A stretch of 32,641 nucleotides of DNA from Bacteroidota bacterium (GTDB lineage: Bacteria; Bacteroidota; Bacteroidia; Bacteroidales; VadinHA17), in assembly GCA_025350595.1 (NCBI GenBank), contig JANXXP010000042.1, positions 1 through 32,641 of the forward strand. Reading direction: 5' to 3'. Below the pieces are notes generated by a model. That model was not told the origin of the DNA and ran no database searches. It worked only from the letters and a program-made list of their open reading frames with translations. Below are positions 1-7,305 of this stretch, piece after piece (positions within the stretch are counted from its first letter, which is position 1; the number at the start of each line of letters is the position of its first letter). A program made the position numbers and the translations under genes.

Positions 1-2729
1 CCTGATTCGATAATAATCCTTGCTGCAGAAATCTGCGGCCATTTAACCGGAATACCAAGCCATGGGTCGGTTGAGCCCCACCTGCCTGGTCCAATAAGAA
101 CATATCCTTTGGCCTCTTTAACAAACAAAGTGTTTAATTTCTCAATTTCAACGCCAACCTTAATATTATTTGCGGCACTAAATGATTCCGGTTTAACATA
201 AACCAGATCATAAATACCTTTAAAAACACCATTTCCAAGGGCTGATTCTGAATAAATTATTGTTTGATCTGTCGTAATATGATCAAGGTTAATAGAATGT
301 GCCTCTTCGGTATGAACAATTGGTCGGATCTGAAGAAAATTGAAAATTTTAGGAGTCCCGGCGGGGGTTTCAAGGTTAACCGCAAATTCAATTTCAATCG
401 GATTATTCATCTCCTGCTGTCCAAGTTCAAGCAGAGTGCTTAGTATCTCAGCCAAAGGAAAAGTCTTGTGCTGAAGTATGTTTGAGAAAGTAATTATTCG
501 TTTTCCTGTATGGATTATTCCATCACGCAAAACATTATTATTCATATCATAAGTCGAGGCGACATATTTCAGGGCTCCTTCGTTTTTCAAATCCTTAATA
601 TCAATTTTCAGGATGTTAACGCCATCATCAGTAGACGGCACGAAGCTGTTGATATTCATATCAAGTGCAAAAAATTCTTTTTGCGTATCTTTCAAAGCTG
701 TTTCAGGTGATGTAAGCTGGAGAATTTTTTTGGGGTGTTTAGGTGAAAATCTAAGAGATATTCCACCTTCTACGATCATCTTCCCGAGTCCAAAAGCAAT
801 GTTTGCAATACCATCCTCAGCCTTTTCAGAACCGATGGGATAATAATTTATTGATCTCGCAACCCCCGATAATGTCGGATAATATATCTCACCATGTCTG
901 TTCCCGCAAACTTCCTGCAGGACTATTCCCATTTTCTCTTCATCAATAACATTTGCTGTAGCTGTCATGTATGCTTTACTCGCTTTGTAATAAACCGAGG
1001 CATACACCTCTTTGATTGCATCTGATAACATCTTAACCATCTGCTTATTATCAGCAAGCCTGGGAATCATATAGGTCGAATAAATACCGGCAAAAGGCTG
1101 ATAATGTGAATCTTCCAATTTACTTGAAGAACGCACTGCAATAGGATAAGATCTGGAAACAGCAAGAAACGCATAAAAATCCTGGTACACATGTCCGGGA
1201 AGTTCCGCTTCCACAAACCTTTTAAGTATTTCCTCATCAGGCAGATCAGATAAGGCAATGGAATAAAGGTTATTCTGATCCATAAACTCATCGAAAATAT
1301 CTATACTTAAAACGACAGTACGCGGAATAGTAATCAGTACATCGGGAAACTTATTAAACAGTTTATTATTTTTAATAATCCTGTTAATGAATGCAAGACC
1401 TCTTGCTTTCCCACCTATTGAACCTTCACCAATACGCGAAAAGATCTGGTACTCATCAAAGCTTGTCTTATCAAACTTCGCGATTACCCCCCTGCCTTTC
1501 CCCAACCTGAAACTTGAGATTGCTACATAGAGAAATCTTCGCATCTCATCCATTGTGGCAAAATCTTCTTTTCTGATATACTTGAACATTTGCGCAACCG
1601 GAAAAAGAGCCCGGGCATTTAGCCATTTGGAAAAGTGGTTCCTGGTTGCATGGTACTCAAGGGTATTATCGGGTATTGTAAGGAGTTTTTGCTGCAGGCT
1701 TTGAAGATCAGTGGCAATAGCTATAGGCTCAAGGTTATCAGGATTCCTGAAGACAAATGGTCCGAATGCAAGATTCTGAATAATAAAATTCCTTAACTCC
1801 AGCGACAAAGATTTGGAATACTTATTAATGAAACCAGCTCCAAGGTCCTCAGCAATTTTCTTGTGTGTCAAACTCGATGATTGTATTAAAAACGGTACTT
1901 TATCATCGTCAGCCATAACCACTTTACATAACTCTATACCGGCACTCTCATCAGTTACATTATCTCTTTTGTAGCTGATATCGGAAATTACACCCAGTAC
2001 ATTGTATTTATATTTTTTGTAAAGGTCGAGAGCATCATTGAAATTGTTTGCAAGCAGAATTTTGGGACGTCCTCTCAGTTTAAGCATTCTCTGATGTTCA
2101 TTTAATGCTTCGCGCTGAAAATCAAGAGACTGGAGAAGAATTATCCTGTAGATATTGGGAAGATAAGATGAAATATATCTGATTGAGTTTTCGACCAGGA
2201 TAATTGCCTGTACACCAATATGTTCAATATCATAATCAGCATTCATTTTATCCTCAATCAGCTTAATTATTGCCAGAATAAGTGAAGTATCTCCAAGCCA
2301 GCAAAATACATAATCAATTGCACTAAGATCCTCTCCCTCGAGCCTTAAGGATACCTCCCTTGAAAAATAAGTAAGGACTACAATCGGGATGTTTTCGTAT
2401 TTCAACTTAATCCGTTTTGCGAGTGCAAAAACATCAGTTCCTTTCAGACTGAGCATTGAAATTACAAGATCAATATTGCCCTCTTCGAGTATTTTGAAGG
2501 CATCTACTGCATTATCAGTCTGAACAAATGTCGGAGGATAGCGGAGGTTAAGTGAAGCATATTCATTAAATATCTGCTCATCAATCCTCCCATCTTCTTC
2601 AAGCATGTAATTATCATAATTACTGCATATTACAAGAACACGATGTATTCGCTTCTGCATCAGAAGGTCAAAAGAAGTATCGGTAAAATCGTATTTCTGC
2701 AGGTCAAGTATTCCGTCGATAATGGCCAT
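1..2729 (-). CDS. Receiver-receiver-ATP-grasp (PPDK N-terminal-like) protein, copy B, 3' end cut by window edge
   Basis: An open frame starts with ATG at 2729 and runs off the window, giving 909 codons without a stop. Visible domains: a degenerate receiver-like fold (about residues 28-165); a second receiver (about 173-325) with E180-N181, acceptor candidate D250 (VISD), QSSS near 283 and K303; a linker; then the ATP-grasp of the pyruvate phosphate dikinase/PEP synthase N-terminus, with GGKARGL from 439, AVRSSS ending at 536 followed by ED, and LQIRP (Q800). GPGRWGS (880-886) and LGIPVKW open a C-terminal region truncated here. It is a paralog of the gene 11 bp upstream but lacks that gene's GAF domain, and the two are probably cotranscribed. 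No phospho-histidine domain or PEP barrel is visible. By comparison with the paralog, about 70-110 residues lie outside the window. Automatic labels such as PEP synthase would overstate it; its biochemical role is unknown. Confidence 0.93.
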   Translation of the reverse strand, partial: MAIIDGILDLQKYDFTDTSFDLLMQKRIHRVLVICSNYDNYMLEEDGRIDEQIFNEYASLNLRYPPTFVQTDNAVDAFKILEEGNIDLVISMLSLKGTDVFALAKRIKLKYENIPIVVLTYFSREVSLRLEGEDLSAIDYVFCWLGDTSLILAIIKLIEDKMNADYDIEHIGVQAIILVENSIRYISSYLPNIYRIILLQSLDFQREALNEHQRMLKLRGRPKILLANNFNDALDLYKKYKYNVLGVISDISYKRDNVTDESAGIELCKVVMADDDKVPFLIQSSSLTHKKIAEDLGAGFINKYSKSLSLELRNFIIQNLAFGPFVFRNPDNLEPIAIATDLQSLQQKLLTIPDNTLEYHATRNHFSKWLNARALFPVAQMFKYIRKEDFATMDEMRRFLYVAISSFRLGKGRGVIAKFDKTSFDEYQIFSRIGEGSIGGKARGLAFINRIIKNNKLFNKFPDVLITIPRTVVLSIDIFDEFMDQNNLYSIALSDLPDEEILKRFVEAELPGHVYQDFYAFLAVSRSYPIAVRSSSKLEDSHYQPFAGIYSTYMIPRLADNKQMVKMLSDAIKEVYASVYYKASKAYMTATANVIDEEKMGIVLQEVCGNRHGEIYYPTLSGVARSINYYPIGSEKAEDGIANIAFGLGKMIVEGGISLRFSPKHPKKILQLTSPETALKDTQKEFFALDMNINSFVPSTDDGVNILKIDIKDLKNEGALKYVASTYDMNNNVLRDGIIHTGKRIITFSNILQHKTFPLAEILSTLLELGQQEMNNPIEIEFAVNLETPAGTPKIFNFLQIRPIVHTEEAHSINLDHITTDQTIIYSESALGNGVFKGIYDLVYVKPESFSAANNIKVGVEIEKLNTLFVKEAKGYVLIGPGRWGSTDPWLGIPVKWPQISAARIIIES

Positions 2730-2740
2730 GATTTGTGTTT

Positions 2741-5700
2741 TTATTTATTCATAGAGATAACTGCCATCCCTTTTTTCCCATCCATCCGAATAAGGAGTGG
2801 CTTTTCAAATCTGACATGTTTGAAAAATTTACCACTCTCAATAACTTTTTGATTTTTAAGCTTTTCCCAGTCAACTATTCCATCCTGAGTCCCCTGGTTT
2901 ACAGAAAAATAGCCAACATTCATTGAGGTTACATTATGAAAAAAGTGAGAACCAAGAGATGCATCCAAATGATAATTTGGTAAACTAACTTCAACAATTA
3001 CTTTCGCATTTGATATCTGAGGCCAAGCAACAGGTATTCCCAGAAATCTGTCTTTAGTTCCCCATCGCCCCGGACCCAGAAGAACATATTTGCGGTTTTC
3101 ATTCAGCATCTTTTCGTTCATACGGTCAATTTCACCTGCCATCTCATTGGTAAGCATGTTGTTGAATTTTTCCGGTTCTATAAAAATAATATCTGTAATA
3201 TCACTAAGTACTCCGTTCCCCATGCTTCTTTTTGTAACAAGTATGGTCTCATCTGTATAAATACTTTCCGGATCAATGGTATAACCTGCACCACTTCCGA
3301 CAAGTGGTTTTATCTGTAGAAGATAGAACGAGGTAGAGCCATTATTATCTTTTTTCAGGTCTACTGCAAATTCAATCTCAACCGGTGTTCCAAAAGCTTC
3401 AGTTACAACGTCAAGTACAACTCTCAGTGTGGATGCGAGAGGCATGTATTCGTATTTCAATATGTCGGCGAAATTAATAACACGCGGACCAGTGGCATCC
3501 AGTCCGGGAATAATTGTATCATTATCAGTGTTTAAAACCGAGGCGGAATGTATTATTGTACCGTGCTTTTCCGCCTCACTGATATCTAATGTTACAAGTC
3601 CGGCATTTTCACCTTCAAGAAGGTTCAGTTCTTTTTTTGCCATGTCGACCGCATAGAAACGGACCTGGGAGTTTTTATAAAGATCTTTCAGAGATATAAT
3701 ATCAAGTGACGGGTATGCAGGAGAAAACCAGAACGCGCTCTCTCCTTCAACAACATACTGACCCAATCCAACTGCCAGAACAGCAAACCCTTCCTGTGGA
3801 GTCATGTGAGCAACCGGGTAAAAATTGAATGATTGAGCCGTACCACTGATGTGAGGATAAAATGCATTTTCAAACCTGTTTCCAACAACTTCCTGAATAA
3901 CCACAGCCATCTTCTCCTGCTCAACTTTGTAGTTAATTGCGTCGAAATATGTACGGGCATTTCTCGAATAGATAGAAGAAAATACCAGTTTAATTGCTTC
4001 CGATAATTGCCTTAGCCTGATTTCCGGATCAGGATCGTTATTTGGAAGAAGATATGTTCCAAATATACCGGAAAATGGCTGACTCATCGAATCTTCAAAC
4101 AAACTCGATGATCGCACAGCCAGTGGCTTGTTAATGAGCCTTATAAATATCCTCAGCTTTTTCTCAAGGGTATAACTCAGGCTTCCATCAAAAAATAGTT
4201 TCTGAAGAACATCAAAATCTTTTTCTTCTTTTACCCTATCCCACAGATGGTTACGTTCCATGAACATGTCAAATTCATCTGTTCCGATTATAGCAGTTAC
4301 CGGTGTTTTGATATTAATACCGGGAAGGAGACGGCCGAGTTCAAAGCTGTATATAAGGGTATTTACAAATGCTAATCCACGACCTTTTCCTCCAAGTGAA
4401 CCTCCTGAGAGACTTACAACATTAGTTTCATCTATAACGGCAGATTCCTCAAAATTAACCACCTTCCCTTTATTCATCTCCCGGCGTCTTTTTCGGATAA
4501 TGTCGATGAGGAACTCACGCAGATCTTTAAGACTATCAAAATCTGAAACCCTTATCGGATTTATCATCTTTGCAATTTTCACCTCTCCCCTTGCCATCAG
4601 CCATAATGAGAAGTGGTTCTTCATTGAATGATAAACGAGAGAATCTTCAGGGATGGTCTGGAGGTAGGCTTCAAACTCCTTCATCGATTTTGCCACGGCA
4701 ATCTGACGACCTTTAGTGTCTCTGTAAACAAAATGGCCAAAACCCAGGTAATAATTAATGAATGATTTGAGGTCCTGAAGAAGACTTTCAGAGTTTTTAT
4801 TTATGAAATTTGACTTTAAAAGATGTGCATATTTTGCGTTTTCCGGATCTGATGACTGAAGCACGGATGGAAGATTCGGAAGGTCTTCTTTGACATGCTT
4901 TATAAGTTCGAAACCGGCAGTGTCGTGTAAAACCCCATTCATTGGAAACCGCATATCAGAAATAATGCATAACAGACTGTCTTTGTATTTGTTGTAGATG
5001 ATAATCGCATCTTCATAACTTGAAGCTAGTAAAACCTTTGGCCGGGCTCTGAGTTTCAATACTTTATATAATTCATCTGTTGAGACATCCTCGATAAGGT
5101 TTTTAGTCTGCTCCATCACAAGGGTATAGAGCATTGGAAGATAACTTGAATAGTATTCAGCTGAATCCTCAACAATCAGAATCACCCTGGTAAGACCTTT
5201 CTTCGTATCATTATCAACATTTACCTTATCCTCGAGGAGTTTCACCATAGCAAAAAACATCTTCGACTCACCGGTCCATACAAAATAATTATCAAAAGGT
5301 AACCCAAGTGATTTTTGCTTTTTTACAAAGGCTACATCACCGGAACTATTCAGCAAAAGGAATGTTGGGATGTATGGATATTTCTCTTTTATTTTTTTAC
5401 AAAGTAATATCGGGCTTTCTTTATCCACTCCGATCATTATTATTATCATATCATAATGCCTGACTTTAAGCCGGCTAAAAGCCTCTTCCTCTCCCGAAAC
5501 TCCGGTAACCCTTGGAATTGAAGTCAGGCTCATCTGATAATATTCTCCCAGCATAAGGTCAGAAAAACGACCTTCACCTTCAATGGAATATGCGTCATAA
5601 AGATTGGCGACGAGAAGTATCTCTTTTACTTTGAATGGCATTAGATCATGAAAAACATCCCTCTCTGCATTATGTCTATCGAGGAAGGTCTGGAGCAGTT

Positions 5701-6187
5701 TCCTGCTTGAGGTCTCATGTTTATCGTCTGTATCAGTATTGGAGACTTTAGCCATCCGGATAATATCTCTGGCTTTATAACTGTTTATATAGCCAGTTAA
5801 AAGGCTCCCTATATTCTGAATAAGATCCCGCTCTTCCTTCAGAAAAGGGCCCTCATTCTCAGTATTGAATTCCGTCGTATAAAAAATTTCAATAGATCCC
5901 TTTTCCTCATCGATTGTAGAAAATTCCTGAATCATTTTCCAGGAAGATTCATTAAAGTCGGCCGATTCAAACTCTTTTCCCATATATCGTATACGAGCGA
6001 CTGTATATTCGGGATATTGCCAGGCGGCAGGAAGAAGGAGTACGATTTGCTGAAGAGACTCCTCAATTGGCTTTCCCTCTTTAAGGATGGAAGTAGTATG
6101 GTTGATACATGCCAGTTCTTTTAGCCGTTCCTGCTGATCATGAAGTAAACGGCTATATTCTCGACTATCATGCTTCAATTCATCCAT
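2741..6187 (-). CDS. GAF-receiver-receiver-ATP-grasp (PPDK N-terminal-like) protein, copy A
   Basis: The protein has 1148 residues. Order of domains: a coiled-coil-like start and a GAF-type sensor domain (about 15-140, with the EGPFLKEERDL signature); a degenerate receiver (about 188-325) without the acidic pocket; a second receiver (about 333-485) with E340-D341, acceptor D411 (ISDM), S445/S446 and K464; then an ATP-grasp like the PPDK/PEP synthase N-terminus, with GGSLGGKG (595-602), VRSSS (691-695), ED (698-699) and LQIKP (Q958). A C-terminal region carries GPGRWG (1038-1043) and GSHFF with H1081. The open frame extends upstream to a TTG at 6241, but that codon lies inside a terminator hairpin, so ATG 6187 is preferred. 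No mobile His domain or PEP-binding barrel follows. This suggests a signalling or ATP-dependent phosphotransfer protein rather than an enzyme making PEP. The ATP-grasp and receiver assignments are secure; the substrate is unknown. Confidence 0.93.
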   Translation of the reverse strand: MDELKHDSREYSRLLHDQQERLKELACINHTTSILKEGKPIEESLQQIVLLLPAAWQYPEYTVARIRYMGKEFESADFNESSWKMIQEFSTIDEEKGSIEIFYTTEFNTENEGPFLKEERDLIQNIGSLLTGYINSYKARDIIRMAKVSNTDTDDKHETSSRKLLQTFLDRHNAERDVFHDLMPFKVKEILLVANLYDAYSIEGEGRFSDLMLGEYYQMSLTSIPRVTGVSGEEEAFSRLKVRHYDMIIIMIGVDKESPILLCKKIKEKYPYIPTFLLLNSSGDVAFVKKQKSLGLPFDNYFVWTGESKMFFAMVKLLEDKVNVDNDTKKGLTRVILIVEDSAEYYSSYLPMLYTLVMEQTKNLIEDVSTDELYKVLKLRARPKVLLASSYEDAIIIYNKYKDSLLCIISDMRFPMNGVLHDTAGFELIKHVKEDLPNLPSVLQSSDPENAKYAHLLKSNFINKNSESLLQDLKSFINYYLGFGHFVYRDTKGRQIAVAKSMKEFEAYLQTIPEDSLVYHSMKNHFSLWLMARGEVKIAKMINPIRVSDFDSLKDLREFLIDIIRKRRREMNKGKVVNFEESAVIDETNVVSLSGGSLGGKGRGLAFVNTLIYSFELGRLLPGINIKTPVTAIIGTDEFDMFMERNHLWDRVKEEKDFDVLQKLFFDGSLSYTLEKKLRIFIRLINKPLAVRSSSLFEDSMSQPFSGIFGTYLLPNNDPDPEIRLRQLSEAIKLVFSSIYSRNARTYFDAINYKVEQEKMAVVIQEVVGNRFENAFYPHISGTAQSFNFYPVAHMTPQEGFAVLAVGLGQYVVEGESAFWFSPAYPSLDIISLKDLYKNSQVRFYAVDMAKKELNLLEGENAGLVTLDISEAEKHGTIIHSASVLNTDNDTIIPGLDATGPRVINFADILKYEYMPLASTLRVVLDVVTEAFGTPVEIEFAVDLKKDNNGSTSFYLLQIKPLVGSGAGYTIDPESIYTDETILVTKRSMGNGVLSDITDIIFIEPEKFNNMLTNEMAGEIDRMNEKMLNENRKYVLLGPGRWGTKDRFLGIPVAWPQISNAKVIVEVSLPNYHLDASLGSHFFHNVTSMNVGYFSVNQGTQDGIVDWEKLKNQKVIESGKFFKHVRFEKPLLIRMDGKKGMAVISMNK

Positions 6188-6223
6188 TAACGATAGCAGG
6201 GTTTGATCAATTGTTAAAATTAC

Positions 6224-6260
6224 TAAAAAAATTAACCGCAAAGGTCTTTTGCGGTTAATT
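6224..6260 (-). terminator. Rho-independent terminator of korAB
   Basis: A perfect 13-bp stem (6230-6242 pairing with 6248-6260) encloses a 5-nt loop. Read on the minus strand it is followed by a run of T (6229-6225). It begins 21 bp after the korB stop codon, so it ends the korA-korB transcript. It separates that operon from the two ATP-grasp genes and makes the TTG at 6241 an unlikely start for the downstream gene. Read-through remains possible. Confidence 0.88.
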
Positions 6261-6281
6261 GGATGAATAAGGTTTCTTCAG

Positions 6282-7304
6282 TTATTCAACTACCCAGGTA
6301 GATCCGCTCATAAGCAGATCATCCATGCATTTTATTTTAGCTGTTTTTTGAATTTCCTGTATCTGGTCTTCGACCAGATTGTCATAAGAAGGCCCGGGAA
6401 CCGATCTTATAACCCCCAAAGCAACAGGATATTCCGGAAAACTCATATTAGCAAGCATATATTGTATCCCGGGATTTGGCTCCATCGCATCATGGACCAG
6501 AATATTCTTTACAGTGATCCCGTTCTCACCAAGTTTCACAACTCTCAGTTTCAATCCATCGAGAATGAGTCCTTTGTCATTCTCTTTACCAAAAATCATT
6601 GGTTGGCCCTGTTTCAAAATAAGAGTTTTGTCATCCCGAACTTCCTTACCAGCTACTGTATCATGTATTCCGTCATTGAAAATGACACAATTCTGTAGCA
6701 CTTCAATTACCGATGTACCTGTATGTTTGGCAGCTTCAATATAGATCTGTACAGAAAGTGCAACATTTGTATCAATTGTCCGTGCGAAAAATTTACCTCT
6801 GGCACCTATCACAAGTTCGCCAACAGAAAATGGTTCTTCAACTGTACCAAAAGGAGATGTTTTTGTAACAAGTCCTTTTGCAGACGTTGGTGAATACTGC
6901 CCTTTGGTAAGTCCGTATATCTCGTTGTTAAACAGTATGATATTAAGATCTACATTTCGTCTTATTGCATGAATAAAGTGATTACCCCCGATAGCAAGGG
7001 CATCGCCATCGCCGGTTATCTGCCAGACGGATAATTCAGGATTTGCGGTTTTTACACCGGAGGCAATTGCTGAAGCACGACCATGAATACTATGAAAGCC
7101 ATAAGTATCCATGTAATAAGGAAACCTTGAAGAACAGCCAATTCCTGAAATAAATGCGAACTTCTCTTTAGATATTCCCAATTCTGCGAGAGCTCTCTGT
7201 ACTGAACTCAAAACCGCATGATCGCCACAACCCGGGCACCATCTGACTTCCTGATCGCTTTTAAAATCTTTAGCAGTATATTTATTTACCAGTGTTTCAG
7301 CCAT
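6282..7304 (-). CDS. korB: 2-oxoglutarate (2-oxoacid):ferredoxin oxidoreductase, beta subunit
   Basis: This is the thiamine-diphosphate and iron-sulfur subunit (340 aa) of a CoA-dependent 2-oxoacid:ferredoxin oxidoreductase, which oxidatively decarboxylates 2-oxoglutarate to succinyl-CoA with reduction of ferredoxin. WCPGCGDH (C23, C26), GIGCSSR (C57) and a later C206 match the cluster ligands of the family. GDGDALAIGGNH (98-109) followed by NNEIYGLTKGQ is the TPP/Mg site. The open frame could extend upstream to 7430, but that would run through the end of korA. ATG 7304 follows the korA stop by one base and has a good Shine-Dalgarno, so it is chosen. Two-subunit enzymes of this type in Bacteroidota are usually called KorAB; the exact 2-oxoacid cannot be proved from sequence. 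Confidence 0.95.
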   Translation of the reverse strand: MAETLVNKYTAKDFKSDQEVRWCPGCGDHAVLSSVQRALAELGISKEKFAFISGIGCSSRFPYYMDTYGFHSIHGRASAIASGVKTANPELSVWQITGDGDALAIGGNHFIHAIRRNVDLNIILFNNEIYGLTKGQYSPTSAKGLVTKTSPFGTVEEPFSVGELVIGARGKFFARTIDTNVALSVQIYIEAAKHTGTSVIEVLQNCVIFNDGIHDTVAGKEVRDDKTLILKQGQPMIFGKENDKGLILDGLKLRVVKLGENGITVKNILVHDAMEPNPGIQYMLANMSFPEYPVALGVIRSVPGPSYDNLVEDQIQEIQKTAKIKCMDDLLMSGSTWVVE

Positions 7305-7305
7305 T

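Noticed and set aside
4260-4631. 123-codon plus-strand open frame opposite copy A
   Set aside because: Antisense to a well-supported gene with intact motifs; low-complexity composition and no recognisable domain.
1-6187. Annotation of both ATP-grasp genes as phosphoenolpyruvate synthase
   Set aside because: Only the nucleotide-binding N-terminal type domain is present; the phospho-histidine domain and PEP barrel are missing, and receiver domains are fused in front.
6188-6241. TTG start at 6241 for the GAF-receiver-ATP-grasp gene
   Set aside because: It lies inside a perfect terminator stem of the upstream operon; ATG 6187 is a better start.
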